In this document: piece after piece, positions 10,101 to 21,476 of the stretch
Layout of the letters: every line of letters starts with the position of its first letter
Numbering within the stretch: position 1 is the first letter of the stretch
Assembly (NCBI RefSeq): GCF_946479275.1
Contig: NZ_CAMLFE010000002.1
Span: forward strand, 286,482 to 350,481
Direction: 5' to 3'
Source of the DNA: an uncultured Bartonella sp.
GTDB lineage: Bacteria; Pseudomonadota; Alphaproteobacteria; Rhizobiales; Rhizobiaceae
DNA: 64,000 bases
Notes under the pieces: generated by a model
Told to the model about the DNA's origin: nothing
What the model saw: the letters and a program-made list of their open reading frames with translations, nothing else
Database searches by the model: none
Position numbers and translations under genes: made by a program

Positions 10101-12761
10101 ACCCTGCTTGCCAGTGCCCGCATCGTATTGCAGGCCCAGAACGGTTCGCTAGCCGAGCAAATGCAGCGGATGGAAAATATCGATTCCGACCTTTCCCATC
10201 GTAACAAAGCTGACATGGCCCAATCGACAAGCAAGTCACACACAAATGGCAAAATCACCCAGCGTAAAAGCGGCAAACAGGAAGAAGTTGTTATACCGCT
10301 CGAACAAGGGCAATTTACTTCTATCGGCATTATCGGCGACCAGCATAAATCCTGCCCGCTCCCCGATGGGAAAGACCTTGCCTACTGGAACGGTTATGGT
10401 GGCTTTGACAAGGATAATAGCTATGTCATTCGTCTTTCAGGAAGAAATGCAACGCCAAATCCATGGATTAACGTTATTTCCAACGAGCATTTCGGTTTCC
10501 ACGTTTCGGCAGAAGGGTCGAGTTTTACCTGGTCGGGAAATAGCCGCGATTATCAATTGACACCATGGGCGAACGATCCTGTTGTCAACCGTCCGGGCGA
10601 AGCGCTTTACATTGTCGACCGTCACTCGTTAAAACGTTTCTCGCCGGTTTCGGTCGTTGAATGTGATGACAGCGCGCTCTATGAAGCACGCCACGGCCTC
10701 GGCTATTCGACATTCACATCAAAACATGGTGCAATAAGCCTTGAATTGACCCACACGGTCGACAATAAACGTCCGATAAGACTATCGCGACTTGTCATCA
10801 AAAACGAAGACAAGAGCGCGAGGAGCCTGAGACTTTATGATTATGTCGAATGGGTATTGGGCACAGTCAGAGCTAAAAATGCTCCGTTCATCATACCCGA
10901 TTATGACAAAAAACGCGGTGCGCTTTTTGTTCGCAACCCTTATCACACAGAAAAGTCCGATGATGTAAGCTTCATTGCAGCGTCGCTTGCTCCTTCAAGC
11001 TTTACGGCCGACCGGACAGAATTTATCGGAGCAATCGGAACGGTTAAACATCCGCAAGCAATCCGCCAAGGCGAGCCGCTTTCCAACACGGTCGAAGCCG
11101 GACGTGATCCATGTTCTGCCCTTGCTTTCGATATCGAGCTTAAAGCCGGTGAAAAGAAAGAGATTATCTTTTATCTCGGCAATGCTAAAAATCGGGTAGA
11201 AGCCGAAAAGCTCCTTGATAGCGTCCGTAAAGAAACATTCACCTCTATTCTTGAAAAAGAGAAGAAAGAATGGACCGATTTTGTTTCCGGCCTACAGGTC
11301 AAGACGAAAGACCGTTCATTCGATCTCATGGTGAACAGCTGGCTCCCCTATCAAACCTATGCCTGCCGTATCATGGCAAGGGCTGCATTCTATCAGGCAA
11401 GTGGAGCCTTCGGTTTCCGTGACCAGTTGCAGGATACATTGTCACTCTTGCTGCTCAAGCCGGAACTTGCCCGTGAACAGGTTATCAATGCCGCATCACG
11501 CCAGTTTCCTGAAGGTGATGTGCAACACTGGTGGCTTCCCGACAGCGGTGCCGGCGTCAGAACAATGATTTCCGATGACGTAGCCTGGCTTGGCTATGGC
11601 GCTGCTCTTTATGTCAATACCACAGGCGATCATGAATTTCTTGATACCGATATTGCCTTTATTGAAGGCGACAAACTCAAGGAAGGCCAACACGACAGCT
11701 ACTTCCAACCGGCCATGTCGCCAAAAACCGCAACGCTTTACGAGCATTGCGCGCTTGCCCTTGATCTTGCAGTCAAACGGACGGGCAAACATGGTTTACC
11801 GTTAATGCTCGGGGGCGACTGGAACGATGGAATGAACCTTGTTGGTATTGGGGGCAAGGGTGAAAGCATCTGGCTCGGCTGGTTCCTCGGAACAGCTCTC
11901 AAGGCTTTCATTCCGATTGCTGAAGAGCGCAAGGATGAAAAACGCGTCAAAAAATGGACGCATCATCTGGAGAAGCTCACCAAAGCGCTGGAAACCAGTG
12001 GATGGGATGGAGAATGGTACCGTCGGGGCTATTTTGATAATGGCGAACCTTTGGGTTCACACACCAATGACGAATGCCAGATTGACACGATAGCCCAGTC
12101 GTGGAGTGTTATTTCGGGCATGGGAACGAAAGAACATCAAATAAAGGCCATGCAATCCATGCTTCAGCACTTGCTTGATGAAAAGGGTGAGCTCATCCGT
12201 CTGTTCTGGCCACCTTTTGATAAAACCGAACTCGAACCGGGTTATATCAAGGGTTATCCGGCTGGCATTCGTGAAAATGGTGGACAATATACCCATGGTG
12301 CAATCTGGAGCATTCTGGGGCTTGCCAAACTCGACGATAACGATAAGGCCTATCAGGTCTTTTCAATGATCAACCCGATTTCACACGGGAAAAATCCTCA
12401 TGTCTATCGCGTCGAACCTTATGTGATTTCTGCCGATATATATTCGGTCGAGCCACGGCGTGGCCAAGGCGGCTGGACATGGTATACAGGTTCGGCCGGA
12501 TGGTTCTATCGTGCTGCTACAGAATCTATTCTGGGCATCAACCGCAAGGGCTCCAAACTTTATATCACACCTTGTCTTCCAAAAGACTGGCCGGGTTATG
12601 AAGCAACCGTCAAATTTGACGGTGCAACCTATATCATCAAGGTTAGCCGCGATAAAAATCCTGCTTTGACAGTTGATGACAAAAAGGTTGAAAAACCTGA
12701 AAACGGCATCGGATTGAAAAAGACAGGGCATCATGAAATCAATCTGACCATCGCTAAATGA
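4167..12761 (+). CDS. cgs: Cyclic beta-1,2-glucan synthase (NdvB/ChvB/Cgs type)
   Basis: A giant inner-membrane enzyme that builds periplasmic cyclic beta-1,2-glucans from UDP-glucose. In Rhizobiales these glucans serve osmotic adaptation and host interaction. The 2864 residues match the family's usual ~2800-2870. An N-terminal cytoplasmic region is followed by membrane segments near 408-430 and 440-460. The GT84 glycosyltransferase domain has DSDTR at about 624 (DxD) and an RHHRW motif at about 770 (R/QxxRW). Further membrane segments lie near 805-850, 875-900 and 930-975. A glycoamylase-like domain (YQYSNFGVPSLGLQRGL near 1392) follows, then a C-terminal GH94-type phosphorylase region with DWNDGMNLVG near 2550, thought to control ring size. 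The ATG at 4167 has AAGGAT upstream. The export protein NdvA/ChvA is not in this window. The reading frame is intact over 8.6 kb. Confidence 0.96.
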   Translation: MAETASSIKWLLSQQTEVRYLPDTAFPIRSTFKSEEELQQLAHEMAEGKKIVLPEYTPFDFRERLTENSKLILHTFRSTDAAARNNETITPAAQWLLDNHYTIDKTIQQARRDFPRAFVKQLPPYKGENELPRIFALAWLYVAHTDSSFSLKTLTAMVNGYQQVADFQIGELWALPSAVRMVLIENARRLSMRIEKARRMRQFANQAADKMALAESDNALQGIFSTYEALVADPTFAAHLLYRLRGASVDSTLALNWLEEQLHRHGSDPETATAEEHSRQSTGGVTMGNVIRALKAIDDVDWTYWFETVSHVDFLLRENSDFGEIDFPSRNTYRVIIEKIARRSPLSELEVTKKALEMVENAKKDGIKTGASVAWYLVGPGREAFEQACNYDRPFSTRFMRAFRAMKIFSIAIPVSVITILILLAVYALLRGTGLSHALSLTFTALALFPTMDTAFALFNTLVAWTVEPRRLIGYEYKDGIPEEAKTLVVVPTMITSRDSIDEQIRNLEVHYLSNPQGAIYFALVTDWADSNKEETADDRDLLDYAQKGIADLNRHYRGDGQPLFFILHRHRLFNASEGCYMGWERKRGKLHELNLLLRGDRDTSFFPTDPRLPMDCRFVMTLDSDTRLTPEAVTRLVGKLNHPLNRPVIDPKTHTVKSGYGILQPRVTPSLTTGDDASFLQRVFSVNRGIDPYVFAVSDTYQDLLGEGTYTGKGLYDIDAFEIALADKVRENSVLSHDLLEGGYARVGFVSDVEVVEDYPTAYNVDVARHHRWIRGDWQLLPYLFTRHNINLITRWKMQDNLRRSLTPLMWIIASLAGWCVLPLHTAVFWQLFLLLGMFTAPTLGVLRNIMPTSMDNSLRGHFQSVLTNIATSTADVALRTTFLAYSAFYMVDAIIRTLYRLFISHQHLLEWKTSAATRSSPNTLSYYITTMWPAALIGVISIALPVALHNSAVFVALPFGLAWFFSPLIAWIVSRSAVFQDSLEIRPSDKNELRRIARRTWHYYETFANADNHFLPPDNFQEDPVPVLARRTSPTNIGVYLLSTVAARDFGWVSFDDAIQRIERTLDTMDKMERFRGHFFNWYETDTLRPLVPSYVSTVDSGNLAGHLVTLAAALKEWSEAPSVFLQGDLAGLLDVNDILQETLNLIPDDRRILRPLRRRIEERIANFRRAVRSIMDEPETATFRTANLTTAANDIGRLTSELDGEIGSDESRHAVSWAECLIETCEAHTHDATADHDTEALRKSLSDLSARARQFAFDMKFDFLERPERRLMSIGYRVQENELDESCYDLLASEARLSSLFAIAKGDVKVEHWFRLGRMLVPVGWKGALLSWSGSMFEYLMPPLVMREPLGSLLDQTNRLVVRRQIQYANERGLPWGISEAAFNARDQQMNYQYSNFGVPSLGLQRGLSRNAVIAPYASILAAQYMPTEAVANLARLRKLGALGEYGYHDSVDFTPARLREGEKCAVVKNYYAHHHGMSILAIDNVIFDGRMRDRFHSDPVIEAAQLLLQEKAPREIPMVHAKTANPMRSDAGGFEDAPVRVIKAPITKPRSTLLLSNGNYSVMLTGKGSGYSRWNNIAVTRFMPDAAEDQQGTFIFLRDPASGRWWSATGEPTRVADEEASTVFTDEKAEYTKTVDGIKSTVECIVASEGDGEGRRIELVNTTAKDRILEITSYGELVLTTPETDSAHTVFSRMFVETEIADHGGTIYASRRKRDPNDPEIHVAHFVTDTSGAVRDAEAETDRRVFIGRGRSIRRPAAFDRGATLTGSQGCVLDPIAAIRCRVRVPARKKAALIFWTFAANSKEKLASQVEYYRQPNVFQREFSLAWTRSQVSLYQLGIKPKESVVYQKYATSLIYPDRTWRLPSEALAENLGKQSDLWPMSISGDFPIFLLRLDNEADIEVLRGLLKAHEYWRMRGLTVDIVILNERAFSYAQDTQRAIEWICEGYRNRTAEADGRQHIFTVRRDQMNEQSFKTLLASARIVLQAQNGSLAEQMQRMENIDSDLSHRNKADMAQSTSKSHTNGKITQRKSGKQEEVVIPLEQGQFTSIGIIGDQHKSCPLPDGKDLAYWNGYGGFDKDNSYVIRLSGRNATPNPWINVISNEHFGFHVSAEGSSFTWSGNSRDYQLTPWANDPVVNRPGEALYIVDRHSLKRFSPVSVVECDDSALYEARHGLGYSTFTSKHGAISLELTHTVDNKRPIRLSRLVIKNEDKSARSLRLYDYVEWVLGTVRAKNAPFIIPDYDKKRGALFVRNPYHTEKSDDVSFIAASLAPSSFTADRTEFIGAIGTVKHPQAIRQGEPLSNTVEAGRDPCSALAFDIELKAGEKKEIIFYLGNAKNRVEAEKLLDSVRKETFTSILEKEKKEWTDFVSGLQVKTKDRSFDLMVNSWLPYQTYACRIMARAAFYQASGAFGFRDQLQDTLSLLLLKPELAREQVINAASRQFPEGDVQHWWLPDSGAGVRTMISDDVAWLGYGAALYVNTTGDHEFLDTDIAFIEGDKLKEGQHDSYFQPAMSPKTATLYEHCALALDLAVKRTGKHGLPLMLGGDWNDGMNLVGIGGKGESIWLGWFLGTALKAFIPIAEERKDEKRVKKWTHHLEKLTKALETSGWDGEWYRRGYFDNGEPLGSHTNDECQIDTIAQSWSVISGMGTKEHQIKAMQSMLQHLLDEKGELIRLFWPPFDKTELEPGYIKGYPAGIRENGGQYTHGAIWSILGLAKLDDNDKAYQVFSMINPISHGKNPHVYRVEPYVISADIYSVEPRRGQGGWTWYTGSAGWFYRAATESILGINRKGSKLYITPCLPKDWPGYEATVKFDGATYIIKVSRDKNPALTVDDKKVEKPENGIGLKKTGHHEINLTIAK

Positions 12762-12790
12762 CTTCAAGGAGTCTAAAGACTCCTTGAAGT
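12761..12790 (+). terminator. Perfect 13-bp hairpin after cgs
   Basis: ACTTCAAGGAGTC (12761-12773), loop TAAA, GACTCCTTGAAGT (12778-12790): a perfect 13-bp stem beginning at the last base of the cgs stop codon. The U-run is not immediate; a T-rich stretch (about 12805-12828) follows. It is probably a transcription end or 3' stabilising structure. Its role as an intrinsic terminator is inferred. Confidence 0.55.
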
Positions 12791-12878
12791 TCCTCGCGAA
12801 GGCTTTACTTTCCTTTGTATTTTTTACAGAGTAACGTTCCTCAAATAAGGTAGAGACAATAAACAGATTGAAAGTGCT

Positions 12879-14183
12879 ATGGCGCGAACTGATATTGCTG
12901 AACGTGTATATAATCACACATGGAAGCTTGATCCGATTATAAGATCGCTCCTTGATACCGATTTCTACAAGTTCCTGATGTTGCAAATGATCTGGGGACT
13001 TTATTCCGACGTTGATGTCACTTTTTCATTGATAAACCGTACCAAGACGGTCCGGCTTGCCGATGAAATTGATGAAGCGGAATTGCGGGCACAACTCGAC
13101 CATGCCCGTACTTTGAAATTCACGAAAAAGGAAATGATCTGGCTTGCGGGTAACACATTTTATGGTCGCAAACAGATTTTTACACCCGATTTTCTCCATT
13201 GGCTTCAAGGTTTCCAATTGCCCGATTACGAGCTGACACGTAAAGACGGACAATATATATTGAATTTCGAGGGGCCGTGGACCCACACCACAATGTGGGA
13301 AATACCCGCACTCTCGATCATTAATGAATTACGTTCACGCGCGGCTATGCGCAATCTCGGACGATTTGCGCTTGACATTCTCTATGCACGGGCAAAAGCC
13401 AAAATGTGGAGCAAAGTCGAGCGGCTTAAAAAATATCCCGATATCCGTATCTCCGATTTTGGTACACGCCGGCGCCATTCATTTTTGTGGCAGCAATGGT
13501 GCGTAGAAGCTTTGAAAGAAGGTATTGGTAATTCGTTTACCGGCACTTCCAATGTGCTTCTTGCTATGAACAATGATCTGGAAGCTATCGGTACCAATGC
13601 CCATGAATTGCCAATGGTTGTCGCAGCCCTTGCCAATAATGACGAAGAATTGCTCACGGCGCCTTATCGGGTTATGCAGGACTGGAACCGTTATTATGGC
13701 GGTAATCTTTTGATTGCACTGCCTGATGCTTTCGGTACGGCTGCGTTTTTACGCAACGCACCTCAATGGGTTGCCGACTGGACCGGCTTTCGTCCGGATA
13801 GTGCCCCGCCGATTGAAGGCGGCGAACGGATTATCAAATGGTGGAAAGACCACGGCAAAGACCCGCGCGAAAAGCTCATTGTTTTTTCCGACGCATTGGA
13901 TGTCGATACAATTGAAGAAACCTACAAGCATTTTCAAGGTCGCGTTCGCATGAGCTTCGGCTGGGGAACCAATCTGACTAATGATTTTGTCGGTTGTGCT
14001 CCAAATGACATCAAGGAACTTGATGCGATTTCACTTGTTTGCAAAGTCACCCATGCCAATGGCAGACCGGCAGTCAAACTTTCGGATAATCCTGAAAAAG
14101 CAATCGGAGAGCCGAATGAAATTCGCCGTTACTTACAGTTCTTCGGCAATGAAGAACGCGTGTCAAAGCCGGTAAGGGTTTAA
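12879..14183 (+). CDS. pncB: Nicotinate phosphoribosyltransferase
   Basis: Converts nicotinate and PRPP to nicotinate mononucleotide in the NAD salvage (Preiss-Handler) pathway, coupled to ATP hydrolysis; cytoplasmic. The 434 residues fit the family. Visible motifs are [13 protein letters not shown] near the N-terminus, the FGTRRRHSF segment at about 194 (substrate-binding arginines and the conserved histidine), [10 protein letters not shown] at about 238, and the phosphate-binding [11 protein letters not shown] near the C-terminus. It begins with ATG ~115 bp after cgs, separated from it by a strong hairpin, so it probably has its own promoter. It ends before a clear terminator. Confidence 0.96.
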   Translation: MARTDIAERVYNHTWKLDPIIRSLLDTDFYKFLMLQMIWGLYSDVDVTFSLINRTKTVRLADEIDEAELRAQLDHARTLKFTKKEMIWLAGNTFYGRKQIFTPDFLHWLQGFQLPDYELTRKDGQYILNFEGPWTHTTMWEIPALSIINELRSRAAMRNLGRFALDILYARAKAKMWSKVERLKKYPDIRISDFGTRRRHSFLWQQWCVEALKEGIGNSFTGTSNVLLAMNNDLEAIGTNAHELPMVVAALANNDEELLTAPYRVMQDWNRYYGGNLLIALPDAFGTAAFLRNAPQWVADWTGFRPDSAPPIEGGERIIKWWKDHGKDPREKLIVFSDALDVDTIEETYKHFQGRVRMSFGWGTNLTNDFVGCAPNDIKELDAISLVCKVTHANGRPAVKLSDNPEKAIGEPNEIRRYLQFFGNEERVSKPVRV

Positions 14184-14225
14184 AAAACTTTATTCTGATA
14201 ATTTTTCATAATGCAAATTTTATCC

Positions 14226-14255
14226 CTCCCGTCACTTTCAAGCGGCGGGAGTTTT
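14226..14255 (+). terminator. Rho-independent terminator after pncB
   Basis: Arms CTCCCGTC (14226-14233) and GGCGGGAG (14244-14251) form 8 pairs including one U-G wobble. They are followed directly by TTTT, about 43 bp after the pncB stop. Confidence 0.8.
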
Positions 14256-15195
14256 CGTGCACGCGTGTAAGCGAAGTCAAGGAGACAGCTCGGGAGGTGC
14301 ATACGTGTTACCCGATTTTCGTTTATTGTCAGTTGCAACGCTTGTTTTCCGTTTCAGATAAAGCTTCCAAGGAGCGCACGACCTAACAGCTTTGCGCAAA
14401 CTTTAGTGAACAACTGTTTTTCAATGGCTATGATTTCGTCAATAAGCATTTGATTTTCATCAGCCCTTTTTCCTTTTTACTTTCAGATTTTCAAAATTGT
14501 CAAACATCCCTCACGCGTTTTGAATAGAGGGGGCGAGGCTTTCCGATTGTTTGCCAAGAATGACTTACCGCTGACACTCATCATTGGTAGAAGAGAGCTT
14601 TTGAAACCCTACCCGTTACCTTTCTGTCTTCGTCAGCCAGCTTGTTGCAGAGAGAGCGCACATGTCACGCATCTTGTCTTTTGTCGTGCTATTACCTATT
14701 AGCCGAAAAAGCCCATTGGGGAAAACTATGGCGAACAGGCGTCAGTTGGCGAACCTAGTTCTTTCTGCTTCGCATCTTTTATAAATTGAAAATTCCCGAC
14801 AAAGCTGAAACCGCACAGGACATTTCCATCAAAACGATCGAAATGTTTTGCTCCCCTCATTCAATCAACGACATCGGTTATTTCATTTATCGGGAGCGAT
14901 AGGCTTTAGAAAGCTCGTTCGGATGAGAAACAAGTTTTCGTATCCATTAAATGAATTGTTAAAAATGCGATCGCGTCATAGCCGGTGGCGCAAGTATCAT
15001 AGAAAATGAATTTCAATTTTTTTAAAACCAAGCCGTGCGTCGCAATTTTATAAACTACCTCCCACGAATTGCTGGAAAATGTCATGCAAAAATTGGCAAC
15101 TGCGACATCATTTTTAATTTTTCCATGTGTGGGAACGCTTCTTCCCTTTTAAAAGTCTCTTCTCCAACACGTGATTTTTCCGCTTTTTGAAGGCA
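14256..15195. other. Gene-free stretch between pncB and gyrB
   Basis: About 0.9 kb in which I see no convincing gene, RNA or repeat. The longest open frame (14520-14702, plus strand, 60 codons) resembles nothing I recognise and has no good ribosome-binding site. The sequence has frequent stops in all frames and may be decayed coding DNA. Confidence 0.5.
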
Positions 15196-15223
15196 AAAAC
15201 CGGCGCAAAAAGGCCGGCTTTTA
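15196..15223 (-). terminator. Probable terminator of gyrB
   Basis: On the minus strand, arms CCGGC/GCCGG (15200-15204 and 15213-15217) enclose an 8-base loop and are followed by TTTTTGCC, ~130 bp beyond the gyrB stop. The stem is short, so confidence is moderate. Confidence 0.5.
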
Positions 15224-15348
15224 ACAAACGTTTCATAAAACAAACGCGATTTATCCCGAATTTGAATATTACCGTTTTTGTGCTGGAAATTCGGTCAAGT
15301 ATCGTTTATTTACGGCATACCAAACATTTCCAGCATTTTTCACGCCGA

Positions 15349-17781
<2,433 letters not shown>

Positions 17782-17816
17782 TCAGTCCATTTCTGCTTTA
17801 AAAACATTGTGTTAAA

Positions 17817-17837
17817 CCGCCTTACGAATCAAGGCGG
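17817..17837 (-). other. Hairpin in the gyrB leader
   Basis: CCGCCTT (17817-17823), 7-base loop, AAGGCGG (17831-17837): a 7-bp perfect inverted repeat about 40 bp upstream of the gyrB start codon. It could be an attenuator or a protein site. Nothing in the sequence decides its function. Confidence 0.35.
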
Positions 17838-18400
17838 ACAAGCCTTTTATTTATACGCCATGCCCCCCGATTTACCAAGTTTTTTAAGCGTTTTTCCCGT
17901 GGATAGACGGCGTACACAACCTGTCTCAGGGACTTTATATTGAAATCGGCCGTATTTTTAGAAAAAGCCCGAAAGCCGATTAAAAATTGTCCTTTTTTGA
18001 TTTATCCAAAGTATGAACGATCCGAAGAACTATAAATTCTTAAACATCCCTCTCCCCACATTGCATTCGTCTCAATGCAAAACTTTTTCTCCTAACAAAA
18101 CTATCGCCATAATTGTTTTTCCATAAAATATTTGAGCGCAGTTCAATCACATATGCCGTTATGTTTTAGTGCTTCGTCAAAGCTTGAAAAACGTGTCCTA
18201 TTGCGTTTTTTTAAGCTCTGCAGAAGTGATCCCATCAACGACTTACAGAAAAAAGCATATCATTGTGTCAAACAAGCAAAACGGGTCATTGCGGATAAAA
18301 AGCAAAACGGAATGCTATGACTCTTTCAACCGGCATCAAAAACAAGCGTTGACGTTTACGTCCTTAACATCGGCCTTCATGCGTTAAAACAATTCAAACT
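17838..18400. other. Spacer between gyrB and the RidA-family gene
   Basis: About 560 bp of AT-rich DNA between two leftward genes. It must hold the gyrB promoter. I see no convincing coding frame, tRNA or known RNA in it. Confidence 0.5.
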
Positions 18401-18772
18401 TTAAAAAGAAGCCAATGAATAAAATTTTTGCAATGCAGCCGTCACAATGATTTCTACTCGATAGAGAGGAGAAGCAAGTTGTGATTCACAGGTTGCACGA
18501 GCGGGAGCCGCGCCTTTTTCCAACCATGCTTCCCAAACCTCGTTCATAATGTCGAAATCCACCATATCGGCAAGCCAGATTGTTGCCGATAACAATCGGG
18601 ATTTATCGGTTCCTGCCTTTGCTAACAAGCGGTCAATTGCCGAGAGTGCCTCAACTGTTTGTTCTTTGGTGGTTTTTCCGGGGCTTCCCACCTGTCCTGA
18701 AAGAAAAACCATGCCATTATAGATCACAGCTTCGCTCATCCGCTTATTCGCATCAATACGTTTTATGGTCAT
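18401..18772 (-). CDS. RidA/YjgF-family protein (probable 2-iminopropanoate deaminase)
   Basis: RidA proteins hydrolyse reactive enamine/imine intermediates released by PLP enzymes. This copy has 123 residues from the ATG at 18772, which has GAGGGA upstream; a TTG four codons earlier is a poorer start. Family features are the N-terminal YNGMVFLSGQVG strand and the C-terminal region PARATCESQL...RVEIIVTAAL, which holds the conserved Arg and Glu of the active site. It may belong to a RidA subfamily other than archetypal RidA, since the N-terminus (MTIKRIDANKRMSEAV) matches the shorter Rid6/7-like type. It lies alone between gyrB and hrpB. Confidence 0.85.
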   Translation of the reverse strand: MTIKRIDANKRMSEAVIYNGMVFLSGQVGSPGKTTKEQTVEALSAIDRLLAKAGTDKSRLLSATIWLADMVDFDIMNEVWEAWLEKGAAPARATCESQLASPLYRVEIIVTAALQKFYSLASF

Positions 18773-18891
18773 ATTTTCCCTCAATGAATATTATTTCGCG
18801 TAAAACGCTTTAGTTATTGGCATATCAAGAGCAAAAGTCTATTTCTTTCGTTTATCTTCAAGACCAGGCTGATAATATTATCAAAATCTAT

Positions 18892-21375
18892 ATGAATCAA
18901 ACTCAACCAAACCTTCCAGTTACCGAAGCACTTTCCGAGCTCGACAAAGCTCTCGGTTCGAATGGTAAAGCTGTTCTCGTTGCCCCGCCGGGTGCTGGAA
19001 AAACCACACTCGTGCCACTTCATCTGTTAAAACAGGATTGGTGTAAAAATAAAAAAATTATCCTGCTTGAGCCAAGGCGCTTGGCAGCCCGCGCTGCTGC
19101 ACGACAAATGGCATCCCGCCTTGGTGAAAAAGTCGGTGAGACTGTCGGCTATCTCATGCGCTTTGATAAAAAAATCTCCAAAAGCACACGCATTGTTGTG
19201 GTGACCGAGGGCGTATATTCACGCATGGTTCTCGACGATCCCGAACTATCGTCAGTGGCAGCCGTTTTGTTTGACGAATTTCATGAACGCAGTCTTGATG
19301 CCGATTTCGGTTTGGCATTGACGCTTGATATCATGGAGGGGTTGCGCCCCGATTTAAAAATTCTTGTCATGTCGGCAACACTTGATGGAGCAAGAATTGC
19401 AAAAGTCCTTCAGGGAGCACCTCTGATTGAATCAAAAGGGCGAAGCTTTCCCGTTGATATCGTCTATCAACCTCGAAAGGCGACTGACACTATCGAAGAA
19501 GCAATGGCAAAAGCCATCCGCCACTGGTTGTCGTCACAGCCTGAAAGTATTCTGGCCTTTCTTCCCGGACAAAGAGAAATAAAAAAAACGGCGCAATTGC
19601 TTGCCGACACGGTTGATAAAAATACGATCATTGCGCCTCTTTACGGAGCCATGGACATCAAAGAACAGGATATAGCAATCAAACCCGCTGATCAGGGGCA
19701 CCGTAAAGTGGTTCTTGCAACGTCTATTGCCGAAACCTCACTCACCATTGACGGTATCGGCGTTGTTATTGATAGCGGACTTTCGCGTGTACCGGTTTTT
19801 GAACCGTCAACAGGCGTCACAAGGCTTGAAACGGTGAGAGCTTCGCGCGCTTCGGTCGACCAGCGCGCCGGTCGCGCCGGAAGAACGGCGCGCGGCATTG
19901 CCGTGCGCCTTTGGCACGAAGGACAAACCTCTTCACTCCAGGATTTCCAGACACCTGAAATATTTTCAGCCGATCTTTCCAACCTTGTGCTTGATAGTGC
20001 CGCCTTTGGAATTACCGATTTATCAAAGCTTGTCTTTCTTGACCCGCCGCCTAAACCGCAAGTTGTTGAAGCACGCGAATTGTTAAGAAAACTTGCTGCG
20101 ATTGACGAAACCGGCCGCATCACATCCATTGGCAAGAAAATGCGTGAAACGGCTTTGCCGGTGCGTCTTTCTGCCATGCTTATCAAAACAAAAACCTTAG
20201 AAGAGACCCGCTTGGCGAGCGAGATTGGCGTTATATTGACAGAACGGGGGCTTGGTGGAAACGACGATGATATCGGGCGCAGAATTGAAAAATTCCGCAT
20301 CGATCAATCCGACCGAGCAAAAAAAGCGCGCTTGCTCGTTCAACGTTTTGTCAAAGGACAATGGCCCGATAGCAAAGTCGGGTTTGAAAATTCATCCGCG
20401 CTTTCTGTCGATCAAGCAGGGCGGCTCCTACTTTTTGCCTGGCCTGATCGTGTTGCAAAAGCAAGGGGCAACAAGGGACGTTTTTTACTTGCCAATGGTC
20501 GAGGCGTTGCAGTTGATGAATTTTCACCCTTTTTCAAAGCGGATTATCTGGTGGTTGCCGACATGGTGGGAAAAGCCGAAGAGGCGCGTGTCATTGCAGC
20601 CGCAAAAATCGACGAAGAAACAATCCGCAACCAACTGGCCGATAAGATAGAACGCCACAGAGATCTTTCTATCGATGTGCAATCTCATTCTTTTCGCGCA
20701 AGAGAAATTCAAAAACTTGGGGCAATAAGTTTAAGCGAAAAACCGCTTCCCCTTCCCTCGGGTGAGGAAGCCGATCATGCTGTTATCGAGGCTATAAGGC
20801 GTTACGGCCTCGATATTCTCCCATGGACCAAAGAAAACATTGCACTAAGACACCGTCTTCAATGGTTGCGCCGTGGTTTGGGTGAACCATGGCCTGATAT
20901 GTCGGATGAAGAACTTTTGAAAAAGCTTGATGATTGGCTGTTGCCTTTTCTTCACGGAGAAGCGCGGTTGGATAGGATAAGCGGGAAAATCATTTATAAT
21001 GGGCTTATATCGCTTGTGCCTTATCAGCTTCAAAACGAAATTGACAAAAAAGCCCCTACCCATTTTACCGTACCGACGGGGTCTCACATTCCGATCAATT
21101 ATGAAGGGGAAGCACCACTCATTTCTGTCCGTGTTCAGGAATTATTCGGGCTCGGTCAACATCCGTCCATCGCCGATGGACATATACCGCTTGTTCTCGA
21201 ACTTCTTTCCCCTTCCCAACGGCCAATACAAATCACCTGTGATTTGCCGGGCTTCTGGCGCGGTTCATGGGCTGATGTAAGAGCTGAAATGCGCGGTCGC
21301 TACCCGAAACACCCGTGGCCGGAAGACCCGCTTTATGCCCCCCCGACGCGGCGTGCAAAGCCGCGTGGCAGTTGA
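18892..21375 (+). CDS. hrpB: ATP-dependent helicase HrpB
   Basis: A DEAH-box helicase of the HrpB family; its cellular role in most bacteria is unsettled. I place the start at the ATG at 18892 (827 residues, the usual length). A TTG 25 codons upstream would add a tail unlike the family. Motifs in order are Walker A APPGAGKTT, motif Ia EPRRLAARAAA, DEFHERSLDADFG (the DEAH box reads DEFH, as is common in HrpB), SATLDG (motif III), a helicase C domain with TSIAETSLTIDG, and QRAGRAGR (motif VI). The C-terminal third is the HrpB-specific domain, ending in a basic PRxR tail. It stands upstream of actS, with ~100 bp between. Confidence 0.94.
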   Translation: MNQTQPNLPVTEALSELDKALGSNGKAVLVAPPGAGKTTLVPLHLLKQDWCKNKKIILLEPRRLAARAAARQMASRLGEKVGETVGYLMRFDKKISKSTRIVVVTEGVYSRMVLDDPELSSVAAVLFDEFHERSLDADFGLALTLDIMEGLRPDLKILVMSATLDGARIAKVLQGAPLIESKGRSFPVDIVYQPRKATDTIEEAMAKAIRHWLSSQPESILAFLPGQREIKKTAQLLADTVDKNTIIAPLYGAMDIKEQDIAIKPADQGHRKVVLATSIAETSLTIDGIGVVIDSGLSRVPVFEPSTGVTRLETVRASRASVDQRAGRAGRTARGIAVRLWHEGQTSSLQDFQTPEIFSADLSNLVLDSAAFGITDLSKLVFLDPPPKPQVVEARELLRKLAAIDETGRITSIGKKMRETALPVRLSAMLIKTKTLEETRLASEIGVILTERGLGGNDDDIGRRIEKFRIDQSDRAKKARLLVQRFVKGQWPDSKVGFENSSALSVDQAGRLLLFAWPDRVAKARGNKGRFLLANGRGVAVDEFSPFFKADYLVVADMVGKAEEARVIAAAKIDEETIRNQLADKIERHRDLSIDVQSHSFRAREIQKLGAISLSEKPLPLPSGEEADHAVIEAIRRYGLDILPWTKENIALRHRLQWLRRGLGEPWPDMSDEELLKKLDDWLLPFLHGEARLDRISGKIIYNGLISLVPYQLQNEIDKKAPTHFTVPTGSHIPINYEGEAPLISVRVQELFGLGQHPSIADGHIPLVLELLSPSQRPIQITCDLPGFWRGSWADVRAEMRGRYPKHPWPEDPLYAPPTRRAKPRGS

Positions 21376-21476
21376 AATAAAGCTGAATATCAGCTTTAAA
21401 CATTATGAAACGACATTGTTTCATTTAACCGGTTTTCCGATTAAACAGATGAGCCCACTTCGCAAAGGCAAAATTC

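Noticed and set aside
14520..14702. 60-codon plus-strand frame in the pncB-gyrB spacer
   Set aside because: No ribosome-binding site, no similarity, and similar short frames occur by chance.
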